64,000 nt of DNA from Vermamoeba vermiformis (GCA_045837725.1 JBEWZL010000263.1:124001-188000); one strand, 5' to 3'. Positions 33,516 to 44,882 are shown, numbered from the stretch's first letter. The notes: a model not told the origin generated them from the sequence alone. Numbers and translations are program-made.

Positions 33516-33959
33516 ATGAGCAAGGTTCACGTAAGTACTGCGCGGCATGAGCTCCATCCAACGAGGAATTAATTCGGGCAATTCTGTGCATTAGGTCGAA
33601 TACTGCACGTCCTGAGGTTACGGGTCCCGCTTCCAGCGTAAGTATAAGTATTCGGCGTTAGTTGTCGCTGGTTCTAGAAGCCGAATCTGATCTTCTGTTG
33701 CAACAGGAGTAAAACAAGAGATCGAGAAGGCTTTTCCCGGTGCTAAAGTAGAAGGCAACACTAAGGGCAGCCCTCGTACAGGTGCTTTCGAAATTACCGA
33801 CGAGAAGGGCAATGGTGCGTATTGAGTGCATTTATTCGCGGACAATTTCGTTAATTAATTCCGGAATGGCTAGTCTACCACTCCAAGCTGACCAATGGTG
33901 GATTCCCCATGCCTGGTGATGTCACCAAGGCTATGAAGGACAAGGGCTACACTGTCTAA
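33516..33959 (+). CDS. SELENOW: Selenoprotein W with in-frame UGA (Sec)
   Basis: Four exons (33516-33530, 33595-33637, 33707-33814, 33874-33959) sum to 252 bp, 83 aa. Exon 2 reads VEYCTSUGYGSRFQ, with UGA at 33613-33615 giving the CxxU redox motif of SelW. The rest follows the family: a basic-acidic EIEKAFPGAKVEG, then GAFEITDEKG and YHSKLTNGGFPMPGD. A conventional reading stops at the UGA, so automatic annotation would truncate or miss it. A SECIS lies 85-145 bp past the stop. SelW is a small thioredoxin-fold protein that uses glutathione. TCACGTGA and TCACGTGC words sit upstream. The 3'UTR converges on CENATAC. Confidence 0.93.
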
Positions 33960-34030
33960 GACAGGAGCTCTGTAACTGCGAGGTCTTTGGCGTAGCATCT
34001 AAGAGGTGAGTGCAGTGGCTTGAGAAAGTG

Positions 34031-34104
34031 AGATCGGCGATTGAATGAAGGGCTAGACATCAAGACCGCGCTGTCACGTCTAGCCCCGAACTAATCTGCT
34101 GGCT
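34031..34104 (+). promoter_or_regulatory. SECIS element in SELENOW 3'UTR
   Basis: ATGA (34045-34048) and GA (34088-34089) form the non-Watson-Crick quartet. A perfect nine-base-pair helix follows (GGGCTAGAC 34050-34058 with GTCTAGCCC 34078-34086). The unpaired AA is at 34062-34063, 14 nt from the quartet, in a 19-base apical loop. A lower helix around GGCGATT and AATCTGC closes it. This fits the eukaryotic SECIS consensus. Confidence 0.88.
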
Positions 34105-34233
34105 ATTCACGCTTGTGATTTCAGCGAGCTCTGGCCGATCAGTTCTCAGCTGCTGCGCTCAGCTCTGTTTAGATCCGCTGCAGACACTCGCCGTTGATGG
34201 TTGTACATACGTGCTCTAAGTATGTGCTGCACC

Positions 34234-34239
34234 AATAAA
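34234..34239 (+). terminator. AATAAA polyadenylation signal of SELENOW
   Basis: AATAAA lies past the SECIS and 12 bp before the stop codon of the convergent CENATAC gene, so the two 3'UTRs must nearly touch or overlap. Confidence 0.6.
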
Positions 34240-34250
34240 TGACTTTACAC

Positions 34251-35674
34251 CTAGCGCTGGTCCAGTTTTCGCTTGCGTTGTTCTCGCTCGAATTCTTTGC
34301 GCGAATCTGCTCGCGTACCGGCATTGAATACGCGTCCAAATTTAGGCAGCCAGTGCGGATCCGAGTCATCGGCTTGCTCGCCAACACTCACACCCTGTTG
34401 CTCGAGTCGTACTCGATTCGCGTGTTCAGCGCCGATTCTGTTGGGGTTCTTGTTCTGGATGCGGTGTTTTTGGCGCGCAATGGCCAGCAGATTGACTGTC
34501 GGACCCACTTGAACACTTTCAGGCTCCTCGTCTTCTGTCTCCCATGGGGGTCGTGCTCCTGTATGGATATTTCCTTTTTTGGCTAATTCAGGGTCGACGT
34601 GAATAGTAGCGAGTTCTAAATTACCAAATTAGGCAAGTGCGTACAAATGTGGCTGTGTTGCACCAGTACGTACTGTTGTGGTGAGTGCGCGCGACAGTCA
34701 CGTGCTGCACACTCTCGCCGAGCACTGAACTGCCCTGCACCTCGCCCTCAATCTCCGCATCGAGATCAATGCTCCACGCGCGCCAGTCAGCAGCACGTGA
34801 CTTGACAATGCCTCCACGCCACACACGCGTGCCTTGGTGCCACCCTGTGGGGTTCTGCGCGATACCGTCCTTGCTCCACACCGTGCGGGCCTCTGTTTGA
34901 CACCTGTCAGTACTGGTGACGATGCCGATCAGTGTTTGACACTTTGACACTTACCACGTGGCACTGAGCTGTCACTGACTGAGTCAGATGTGTGGGTCAG
35001 AGTGTTCGGCGCGTCACGTGCTTCACTCGGCTGGTCAGTGTCACGTGTCACGGCTGTCAAGTGCAGTCCTCCATCATGATCACGTGCGCGACAGGCCCGC
35101 ACGAAGAGTCCCAATTTGTACTTGAGCAGCGCCTTTTTGAGCCAATAGCGCTGTGGCTGATAGAGCGGTGGGGGCGTGTAGTCTGCAAAGTACTGCTGCA
35201 CCTGCTGCTTGTGCTTCTTGCCGGCCAAGTGCTTCCACAGTGTCGTGCTGCATAGTTATATCGCATTAGCATAGTGTATAGATATATAGAGTGTTAGTGT
35301 ACTGGATCTGTGTGGAATGGGCAAAGAGAAAGCAAAAAAATTAATAATAATTGACAATAAATTCCAACACGAGCCAATCCATTATAGACATACATATTGG
35401 GCCTATTATTATCATCGCCCTCCTCTTCAATATTTTTTAAAGGCGAATAATCCTCGCAAAAATAACATTCAAAAGACGCAACGTCAAATTCGAGATCTTG
35501 CGCCGTGACATCATCAGTGGGTGACAATAAGTGTTCGAGTGCTACTTCTACCGATGCTAGTTTGTCTTCCAAGCGTTGTTTGTGTCGCGGATTGAATCTG
35601 TGCTTCTTCCACTCATAATCGGTGAAGTTACGATAACAGACACGACAATAGTGGAATGGTCGTGGTGTACTCAT
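34251..35674 (-). CDS. CENATAC: CENATAC (CCDC84), minor-spliceosome factor
   Basis: A multi-exon gene starting MSTPRPFHYCRVCYRNF at 35674. The N-terminal zinc finger is YCRVC..KKHRFNPRHKQRL. A second Cys pair follows in FECYFCEDY. The middle contains KHKQQVQQYFADYTPPPLYQ. The C-terminal signature DDSDPHWLPKFGRVFNAGTR matches the conserved WLPxFGRVWxxG motif of the family. CENATAC promotes splicing of AT-AN minor introns in the U4atac/U6atac.U5 particle. Its presence implies that this genome keeps a minor spliceosome, although I saw no obvious ATATCCTT or GTATCCTT donor here. The stop is 12 bp from the SELENOW poly(A) signal. Confidence 0.85.
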
Positions 35675-35866
35675 AGCACTGACTATATCGATCTGTTGCT
35701 GGTGTTAATAGATGCCTATTGTGCCATGCCACGTGTTAGTGATGTCATTCAGCTGAAACAAATGAATGAATTGTTTCACGGCTAATTAATTCAGCACTGA
35801 ATTCAGCACCACACCTCACTGGCACAATATATCTCATTATACTTGCACTATTGATACATTTGTGCG

Positions 35867-37222
35867 ATGAGTATCATATTATTCTTGTTGATACTGATTC
35901 TCACCTTCATTGGTATGAAAGCACTTGTATTAATTGAAAATGAGTGCAATATTCACGATTATATTACAATAGGCTATAAATATTATTTTGGTGGCAAGAT
36001 TGAGTACTACGACAGCAGTTCCACCAAAATACTGCCAACATTTTTCATTTCCCACGGGAATCCGTCACTGCCGCTCGAGAAGGAGTTCAAATTGTACAAA
36101 TTTCTGCACAATTTCCAAAAAGACCAGCTGCGCGGCTATGCCAAGCCCAAAGGTGCGTGGATCTGTTGTTTCTAGTGTCGATTCAATTTCAAGATTGAAT
36201 ATTGCTCGATGACATATTTCATGCACAGGGCTATATTAATCACGAATACAGGCATTGAAGTGGTCTCAGCGCATGCCGTGGCATATCCGCACAAGATCTC
36301 GCTCAGTCCGAAGCAGTTGTACGACTTCACTGCGGGCAAAGACGCGCCGACCCTGAAGCTAGTACGTGGTGCATATTAACTGAATATAGAGACGACTGCT
36401 CACACACTGCACTAGAAATATCAGCCGCGCGGTGACGAACACCTCTCCAGCCGTGTCGCAGAACTGTTGCGCGCCCAGAACATGGACTGTCTGCTCGATC
36501 CCAAATTAGGCAAGTCACTTCGATCGGTATCGGTGCGCGGTATTATTAACACGCATGTGCAGGCATGGATCACGGCACGTGGGTACCGCTGTCCATCATG
36601 TAAGAGTAGTATGTGACACGTGTCATTCGCTGACTCGCACGCACAGGTTCCCGCGCGCAGACATCCCCGTGGTGATCGTGACGCTGCACCCCGCACTCGA
36701 GGCACACTATCACGTCACTCTCGGCCAGGCACTCGCACCGCTGCGTCGTGAGGGTGTGTTGGTAAGTGTTTCAGTGAACCAGTACCGTTCAGTGAACGCG
36801 TATTGCCCAATTTAGCCACTGACCTCCCCGTGCAGATCATCGGCAGCGGTCAAACCACGTTCAACCAGGGCGCAGAGGGCTCGTACTGGCGCACTGATCA
36901 GCCGCCTGCGTGGAGTGTGGCCTTTGACGACTGGTTGACACGTGTCACAACGAGTGTCACGGGCGAGGAGCGACGTCACGAGCTGATCCACTTCGACAAG
37001 CACGAGGTGTCGTCACGTGCACATCCACCAGGGCACACTGAGCACCTCATGCCTTTTATGGTCAATTACGGCACTCTCAGTTCAGAGAACGCGCCCGTCA
37101 GCAAGGTACATTGCAGTTATCAGGGAAATTTCAGCATGAGTTGTTTTGCGTTCTATTAGTGCCACTTGCCTTTTATGGAAGGCATGTTGATGAAAGGAGC
37201 TCCTTTCACCACCATTATTTGA
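35867..37222 (+). CDS. LigB-family extradiol ring-cleavage dioxygenase (DODA-like)
   Basis: The start MSIILFLLILILTFIGMKAL gives a hydrophobic signal anchor, unusual for this family. The LigB core follows: PTFFISHGNPSLPLE (metal His), then PKLGMDHGTWVPLSIMFPRA, DIPVVIVTLHP, IIGSGQTTFN and the C-terminal HLMPFMVNYGTLSSE. Relatives open catechol-type rings with Fe or Zn, for example DOPA 4,5-dioxygenase in plants and fungi and YgiD in E. coli. The splice at about 36507 needs a GC donor (TTAG|GCAAGT) to join G|GC-ATG and restore GMDHG; a GT donor does not keep frame. The last exon (about 37160-37222) encodes CHLPFMEGMLMKGAPFTTII. The membrane anchor suggests an ER or vesicle location. Confidence 0.82.
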
Positions 37223-37267
37223 TGAGTTCCGTGCAGTCTAATCTAACACTGTAAATGCTGCTATTCC

Positions 37268-37273
37268 AATAAA
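37268..37273 (+). terminator. AATAAA polyadenylation signal
   Basis: AATAAA lies 46 bp past the dioxygenase stop codon. Confidence 0.5.
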
Positions 37274-37433
37274 CTTGCTGTTTGTTCACTGAACCACAAG
37301 TTCGTGAACGGCTGAAGTCACGTGATTTCCAAATTAGGCAAATTCCGAAAATGGCAGCCAAACGTGACTTTTGGTGTTTCAGCGCAAATACGCACGATCA
37401 ACATTAACAGCCCACACATTGACTAGTGCGCAG

Positions 37434-37442
37434 TATATATAA
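37434..37442 (+). promoter_or_regulatory. TATA box of the TTC39 gene
   Basis: TATATATAA lies about 50 bp upstream of the ATG at 37489. Confidence 0.45.
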
Positions 37443-37488
37443 CTGCTATTAACAGTGGACTAGTGCATTGATTTGATTTGACAGCGCA

Positions 37489-39984
37489 ATGGAACAGATG
37501 GAGACCCAGCAATCGTCGAACACGCAATCAGGTAGTGGCTCAGTGACTAATAATTACAACAACATTTATCACAAATACTGCGCGATACACGATGCATATT
37601 GAGCTGTGTTGGAATGACAACACCTTATTTCTCGAATATCGATAAATAATTAATTTTGAAAATCATTTTCATGGGCTCAAATTGATAAATATGAACACGT
37701 TACACTAGCGCTTATCTCATTTAAAATTAACTCCGTTTCTCCGTACCTTAACCCCTCGATCTGACCCCTCCCCCAGCCCTCTCAGAGCCCTGGCAGACCC
37801 TGCACAGCGCGTACCGACTAGTGTGGAATATGAAGTTCAGCGAGGCCGAGGCACTGCTGCTCAATCACGTGCAGAGTGCTGCTGATCCCTGGTACTTGAG
37901 TGCTTACGCTGAGGTCTGTACGGCACTCCAATAAGCACATTACTATCATACCCTTATACTGCCCTCACTGACCCCTCGTCCACTCACACCCGCGCAGATC
38001 CAGTTCTATCGCTACACATTCAACGAGACGACAGACAACGAGACCGCACTCAACACGCGTCTAGCACAGCTCGAACAGCGCGCCAATGACATGCACGCTG
38101 CGTCACAGCTCGAGGGCGGATTTGTACGTGATTGGGTGCTATTTATAGCCGCGCACGTGACTTGTACTAATTTGGCAATCAGTTCTCGAATTTCTTCTCG
38201 CGCGCTGGACCGGCGAAAGATCCCGCGCAGTTTGTGGCATATTTGCAAAGCTTAGTGGTGAGTAAATGACACGTGTCAAAGACGATGCAGCACTGACTGA
38301 CACGTGACAGCTGTTGGGCTATGTGAATCTCTGTTATGGCATGGTAAGGGCGTGCAATCACTGGCTGCTGGCACTGACTGCTAAATATAGGTTGAATTCC
38401 GCAAACAATCCATTGTTAAAGGTCAGTGCTTGACACCTGTCACTGCTGTTCAGTGAATGACACCCGTCAACAGGCGGCTACTACCTGCGCAAGAGTTGGA
38501 AGTACTTTGAAGAGGCGGAACAACTCGACCGGCGAGCACGCGAAGAACAGATTGCCGTTCATGAACAGATTCGCGGACTAATTGACTTCGGCTTCGGAGT
38601 ATTTCACTTTGCCATCTCACTCGTGCCGCGCACAGTGCAGTGGCTGGTGGCACTGCTCGGCTTTGAAGGTCAGCGGTCCCTGTCACTCACACACCTGCGC
38701 CGTGCAGCTGACTCGCAGTGTTTAAAGCGTATGTTTGACACGTGTCACTGCGTGGTGCACTAACGCTCCATATTTAGACATTGAAGCACGTGTGGTGCTG
38801 ATCGCGCAGCAGTGGTACTTTGACGACCAACAAGATGCAGCGCAGTCTGCTCTCGACACACTGCTCGCTGAGAACGAGTGAGCTATATATTAGCACTGCT
38901 ATATTTGGCAATCACTAACCACCGCTCATAGCTCTTCGCTGCTGAACTACTTGTCGGGATTCATCGCGAGATCGCGCGGAGATTTGGAGCGAGCAGTCAC
39001 GTGCTTCTCCAAAGTGTTCACAGCCCCCGCAGAGTTCAAACAGTTGCAACTGATTGGCAAGTATCACCTCGGCTACACGTACTTCTTGCTGCAGGATCAC
39101 GTGCACTCCGCGGAGTATTTGCAACAATTCATCGATCAAGGTACGACAAATAACCTAATTAGGAAGTGTTAGAGTAACACTCGCTTGACAGATGTCAGTG
39201 TGTCAGGCAAGAGATTCAGACCCTATGCAGGTATGTCACGTGATTTGTCTTAAAAATAGCCCTCACACTGCACTCTAGCCTTCATGCTGGGCTTCGACTA
39301 CTGGATGCTGGACATGCGTGACAAAGTGCCACCACTATACGCGCAGATCAAGCAGTGGGTGCGCGACAATCAGTCCTTTGACAAGGTACGAAGGGTCAAT
39401 TAATTAATTTGTATAGTGACATTAGATTATTGTATTAATTGATGTTGTGTTGACAAGTACGCACTTCGCCGCGCTGAGAACTTCTTGCGGACTGGCAAAT
39501 TCACCAAGTTCGAGGAGCTATTTATAGGCGCTGCTGCTCTGCATGAAGGAAAGAATTATTCCGCGAGTTTGAAGATGATCGAACAAGTTATTCCGCTGCT
39601 GAAAGAAGAGCCCAACAATCGCGATCAATACGCGCTGTTTTATTGGCTGAAGGGCTCGTGTTTGCGCGGACTGAAGAAACTCGACCGTGCCACCAGCATG
39701 TTCGAGGTACGGTGCTAAATATAGACTTTGATGAGTGGCTAACTGTCGTGCAGCACGCCATTGCGCAAGATCAACTCGCCGTTCATGAACGACACGCAAT
39801 ACCGTACTCGTGGGTAGAACTCGGTGAGATGGCACTCGAGGCTGGAGATCTCGCCAAAGCAGAAGAATTTCTAAATAAGGCGAAGAACTACAAGAAGTAC
39901 GACTGGGAGACATTGCTCAGCTATCGCATCACTGGCAACTTGCAAAAAGTCAGCAAGAAACGCGCTGAGAGCAATGCGAAGTGA
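37489..39984 (+). CDS. TTC39: TTC39/IML2 family TPR protein
   Basis: About ten exons. After a short low-complexity start (MEQMETQQSSNTQSG) the family block LVWNMKFSEAEALLLNHVQ is followed by ADPWYLSAYAEIQFYR and GGYYLRKSWKYFEEAEQLD, then TPR-like helical pairs (LNYLSGFIARSRGDLERAV; EELFIGAAALHEGKNY; WVELGEMALEAGDLAKAEE). This is the IML2/TTC39 (DUF3808) pattern; yeast Iml2 is linked to lipid-droplet and inclusion-body clearance, and animal TTC39 proteins to lipid metabolism. Intron borders include acceptors ending CATATTTAG and CTAAATATAG. TGACACGTGTCA occurs in two introns (38267, 38736). AATAAA near 40023. Confidence 0.82.
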
Positions 39985-40225
39985 GTGTAATTACAAAGTA
40001 AATGTACATAGTGAGAGCAGTGTAATAAATGACAATAGGGACTCGTATTAATGAGTAGTTGATGTACAGGCTTAATGACTGAAAGGTAGTAGTATCTAAT
40101 ACTATTAGACTAACTCATGAAGCAATGATTACAAGAATAGCTGATTGAATAGCGATGAGTTTGTAACAGGTGCAGCTATAAATAGGTGTATGTACAAATA
40201 AGGAAGTGGCTATAAACAGATGCAA

Positions 40226-41453
40226 TTACTTGTCCTGAGGTTTGACAGCAAACAAGAAGTAGTTGACAGTAGTGTCGCTGGTCTCGCTCCACGCCTCTTT
40301 GAGGGGATTGTACTTCATGCCCTTCACTTCGCGCACTTCCAGACCTCGATTTGACACTTTTGACAGCAGCTCTTGTGGTCTAATGTACTGCGACCAGTGA
40401 TGCGTGCCCCTACAACGCATTAGTGTCACGTGATGTGTGCTACAAGTTGACATGTGACACTTACACTGACACCCAGCGCAACAAATATTCCGCGGCACCA
40501 ATCGTCAACAGCCACGACTTGAGTGTGCGATCAATGGTGGAGAGGACCAGTGCACCTCCAGGCTGTGAATGAGTCAGTACGCGACACTAGCTTCATATTC
40601 ACGTTGCAGTATTAACTAACCTTGACGAGGCCCTGCAGCGAATCGAGCAGCAGATCCACGCTCTTGACGTGCTCAATCACTTCCAAACAACACACCACAT
40701 CATATGCTGCTCCCACGCGTGCCTTCAGTGACTCAGCGGTGCCGTGTTCATATGTCACGTGATCGCCGTGCTCACCTGCGCGCTCGTGGTGTGCACGTGC
40801 TGCAGCGATGTTTGGCTCAGCTGCATCGATGCCTGTCACGGTGGCACCGAGACGAGCGAGTGACTGGCGAGTAGAGCGTTAGTGTTATATTTACCACATT
40901 ATTATTATTGTCAAATAATTACCTCGGCCAACAGACCAGCGCCACAACCCACATCCAGAATTTTGAGGCCTTGTAACGGCTTTGGACTGTAAGGATCGAG
41001 ATTGAAGTGCTTGCACAGATGATTGCGAATAAAGCCTACTCTTTTAGGATTCATTTGATGAAGCAGCTTCATTTCGCCTGTTTATCGATTAAATAAAATT
41101 AATTTTCTGAACACGAAGGAAATTTGAGAATATTTCATTAGAAAATTCAGTAATAATGGCTTAGAGGAATAATATCGAGGTAATCGGATATATAATGAAC
41201 GTTAGTTACCTGTAGGGTCCCACCATCGTTCAGCCATTTTACCAAATTTTTCAATCTCGTCTGGAATAATCGTGGATGCATCAGCAATATATTGTCGCTT
41301 TTGGGCGGCATTCGTGCTGATTTTTGAATTATTGTTTGCGATTAAATTGTAATTTTTCTTCGCGAGCAATACAGATGTGGTCGCTCCCGCACGCGTGACA
41401 GTGCCTAGACTGGTTTGCAATGGTTTGGAGAGGATGACTAATCTATTTAACAT
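40226..41453 (-). CDS. COQ3: Ubiquinone biosynthesis O-methyltransferase COQ3
   Basis: The start MLNRLVILSKPLQTS at 41453 looks like a mitochondrial presequence. The family motif EIEKFGKMAERWWDPTG ends exon 1. Next come MKLLHQMNPKRVGFIRNHL and the SAM-binding motif LQGLKILDVGCGAGLLAE, then VTGIDAAEPNIAAARAH, DVVCCLEVIEHV and a C-terminal YNPLKEAWSETSDTTVNYF segment. COQ3 performs both O-methylations in coenzyme Q synthesis in the mitochondrial matrix. Four to five exons. Motif I (DVGCGAG) and the post-I acidic residue (GIDA) are intact. Confidence 0.93.
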
Positions 41454-42132
41454 AACTAAATATATAACACTATTTACAGGGGTGTTTGATCGTTGGTGAA
41501 AGATTGTTTGAATTGAAAATCATTTTACTGAATTCAGTGGTGCATCCGGTACACAATCAAATACAAGCATTAGCCTAGCGTAAAGAAAGACATTCGTTTG
41601 GTGTTATAATTTATCTCAAGGTAACGCGCTGTCAAGATCTTTGTAAATAGGAAAATTTGTTCTTAACTTCTCGACTTGGGGCTTGTTTTTATTCATTAAA
41701 TTACCACGTAATTAAACATTTAAATCGTACAGCTACAATTACCATGTTTGTTGCCGAACAATCAAAAAGATACTTAATATTGATTGAAAAACTTCGCGGG
41801 TTTATTTTCACTAGACTAGTCTTCTTTGTTTCAACGCCCAATTATTAACTAATTAATTTAAATGCTACAATAATACCTATTTTTGAATTTTTGCTTTCTT
41901 GTGCGTGGGATCTGGTAAGGATCCGGAGAATCGCTTTTCAATCGATGCACATAATCTTTATGATTCTATCGCAATATATCGCATCGGTAGCTATAGTTGT
42001 ATGGCTCTATTGATGGTCAGTAACTCCGGGGTGGTTTTTGTTGGGGACCGGAAAAGGAAAGTATACCGCGAATTAAAACAACACCAAAATATGAGGGAAT
42101 AAGAAGGGGATTTTATAAGGGGCCGGGACTTT
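41454..42132. other. Divergent COQ3/ELOVL intergenic region
   Basis: About 680 bp. Short chance frames are present but none has coding character. Close to the ELOVL start lies ATTTTATAAGGGG (about 42110-42121), a likely TATA element 12-20 bp from the ATG. The E-box words of neighbouring introns are not seen here. Confidence 0.35.
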
Positions 42133-43209
42133 ATGTCCTCATTCGAGACTGCAGTGATTGGATGTGTCCTCTATGTCGTGTCGCTGATTGTAATTCAACG
42201 CTTGATGCGCAACAGAGAGCCAATTAGACTAGAGACACTAAATCTTATTCACAATATATTCCTCTGCATTGCTTCGTTCGTAATGTTGGCTGGATTGGGT
42301 AAGGATCGGCATTAATTTCTTATTTTATTCTCGATTTAACGAGCTCAGCGCGTACGTGACGTATTAAATATTAAACAAATTATCGTCATAAATTTCCAAT
42401 ATTCAAATAGGCGCCTCTTAAACAAACAGTTTTGATATGACAACTTGACACTTGTAGATCTACCCTTTGTAATTCACTGCTCAGCAAACACTCGAATACT
42501 AATAGTATCTTATTCGACAGTTATTAGCTTGTTATGGATCACCATCGACGACGGGTTTGTTGCCGCTAACTGCGATCCGGAGCGAAAATACTTGAAAGGT
42601 ACTTGCTCAAGTATAAATACAGTACACAATACCAACTCTGATCATAGGTTCACTGCCGTTCTGGTCCTACGTGTTCTATTTGAGCAAGTACTACGAGTGG
42701 CTCGACACCGTGTTCTTAGCACTGAAGAAGAAACACTTGTCCTTCCTGCACACTTATCACCACTTCATCACGCTGTGGATCTGCTGGATTCAACTCGCCA
42801 CTGTACGTCACTCAATATGCATAATATATTGTAATATGCAAATGATATTAATGGCGATCAATAGGACTCAGTTGTTTTCTACGAACCTCTCGTGCTGAAC
42901 TCGCTGATCCACTGCTTCATGTACTACTACTACGCATGCCAATTGCTGCACATCCCCGTGTGGTGGAAGCGACACTTGACTATGGGTCAAATGATTCAAT
43001 TCTTCTTGGACATTGCACTCACCATACCCAAGGCGTACATGGTGCACCAGGGACGATGTACTGGCTCGGTGGCCATGTTCTTCTTCGCCTCGTTCAATCT
43101 CGGTGCTTATTTCTTCTTGTTTTTGAACTTCTATCGCAAGACATACAACGCTGAAAAGAATAGGGCTGAGAAGGGCCAGACTGGATCCGACGACAAGAAG
43201 CACGACTAA
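42133..43209 (+). CDS. ELOVL: Very-long-chain fatty acid elongase (ELOVL)
   Basis: Four exons (42133-42298, 42521-42598, 42648-42802, 42865-43209) give 247 aa. Family marks: WSYVFYLSKYYEWLDTVFLA, KKKHLSFLHTYHHF with the HxxHH active-site box, NSLIHCFMYYYY and FFLDIALTIPKAYMVHQG. Seven membrane helices are expected. It condenses malonyl-CoA with acyl-CoA in the ER. The C-terminus is KKHD, a KKxx-like dilysine sequence (KKHD) fitting ER retrieval. Substrate preference cannot be told. The N-terminal part before the first helix is short. Confidence 0.93.
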
Positions 43210-43332
43210 TACTGTACTATTATTACTCATAAACTAGTAGTGTAGTCAAAAACATTTATTTACATGCAAAATTTTTGTTATGTACATTCGCCGCTAAAAA
43301 TACACCTTTGAATTGAGATTGCAATTCCTCAT

Positions 43333-44882
43333 TTAGATCTCAATTTTCTTCACCACGACAGGTGCAGGAGCGTCAACTGATGAGCCCAAATTGAACACGC
43401 GTGCTACACTCGACCAGAATGAAGTGCGCGCACTCTTTCTGCGACGCACGGGCAAGTTGATGGAGGATTGTTGCGCGCTCTGTTTGTACCAGCCCCCCAA
43501 TGAGAGTGCCCAACACACGAGCACCACTGTGAAGCACAGCGCAGCGAGGGCTAGAATGACGGCGGTGGGGGTGAATGTGAAGGTTGAGTCAGTGGCAGTG
43601 CTGAGCCAGTTCAAGGTGCGTGAAGTGCCAGCGGAGGTGAGTTGATTGAGTGCGGGGCCAGTGGACTCGGAGAACAAGAACGGCACGGTGAAGAAGAGCA
43701 CGAACAAGAGCGAGGCGTTGTAGTTGTTGAAGGCTGGCAGCATGTTGAAGTCAGCGGCGGAGAAGTCGAATGAGGACGAGTGCGCAGGGTACGAGCTCGA
43801 TATCACGGCATCACTCGTAGCAGATTCGGTGTAGCTGTAGCTCTTGGTGGGGGTCGCAAAGTCAACCGGCAGTGAAGGATAGGCAGTGAATGAAGGCACG
43901 GCACCGTATTCAGTGCTAGGCAAGGCCTGCTCAGCGAGGGCCATCGCAGTCATGGGGATCGAGATTTCACCGTGCACTTCCATTTGAGGCAAGGGAGAGG
44001 ACTGCTGCACGTACTGAGGGAAGGAAGCAGAGTCGCTAGACTCAGACGAGGGGCTAGCTTCGAACAAGACAGGCTCTTCTTGTTCGTTTGACTCATCTCT
44101 CTCCTCAAAAGCGGAAATATTCGGTACAGCTTCGCCCATGGCTGAGCGGAGTTTGATCACCTCTTCATAGAGACGCTTGTTCATCTTGATAATTTTCTGT
44201 GCTAGAGTTAGTACCCCGGACAAAAATCCACGGAGCAATTAAATGCCCGATCAAGAATCGTTCTCGATCTTGCTTACCTTGTTATCCTTTTCGAGCTTTG
44301 CATTAGTAAGTGCTAATTGAGTAGTCGTGACTTGCAAACGTCTCAATGTTTGAACTGTGCAATGTAAAATAGAGGCTTTGTTGCATTCAACCTCGCGACA
44401 TTCGGGCAATAGTTCTTTTAGGGCCATAATTTCCGTGTTAATTCTCATTCTGCCCTTTTTGGAGGTCAAATTGTGCTTAGTCTTTTGATCCTCCATGCCT
44501 CCGTTTGTCTTTCTGTTAAGAGAAATTTAGTACCCAAGTCCACCCAAATCAAAAAAATCAATTATAATTACCTTCTTTTCGCTGCTCTCTCATCTTCGTC
44601 GGAGGTTGAGGCAGAACTTGGTGATAATTGTTCAAAACTGCCTGAATTATCGAGCATAGGAGGCTGCTGAACCAGGTTCAAAGCCATTTGATCGACAAAA
44701 GTATTGGGAAGAGGTTCTTTTCTCTTGCGACCAGCGCGCTTTTTCGGCTGAGTGCCGTCAGCATTAAATGTAATTAATGTTTCCATTGGTGGTGTTGTTA
44801 AAGGCTTGATATTCTCGACAACAAACACTTGCTGCGGATGTGGTGACGCAGTGTAAGGATTGATCGTAAAATAGTTCATCAT
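43333..44882 (-). CDS. Membrane-tethered bHLH-zipper transcription factor (SREBP-like topology)
   Basis: Three exons. Exon 1 has a basic nuclear signal (PKKRAGRKRKEPLP) and acidic S-rich end. Exon 2 carries the bHLH: KHNLTSKKGRMRIN basic region, helix 1 TEIMALKELLPECRE, loop, helix 2 NKASILHCTVQTLRRLQ; exon 3 continues the zipper (KKIIKMNKRLYEEVIKLRSAM). The rest has two hydrophobic segments, SLLFVLFFTVPFLF and AVILALAALCFTVVLVCWAL, separated by about 40 residues, then a basic tail. This order (bHLH-zip, then two membrane helices) recalls SREBP, released from the ER by proteolysis. However, there is no Tyr in the basic region, no long SCAP-binding domain, and Glu-9 of the E-box-contacting motif is Ser. 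Homology to SREBP is uncertain. Confidence 0.75.

Noticed and set aside
41657-42102. Two 60-70 codon frames upstream of ELOVL
   Set aside because: Short, unconserved in character and in the promoter region between divergent genes.
43333-44882. Calling this gene SREBP outright
   Set aside because: The topology matches but the basic region lacks SREBP's Tyr and the E-box Glu, and the C-terminal SCAP-binding domain is absent.
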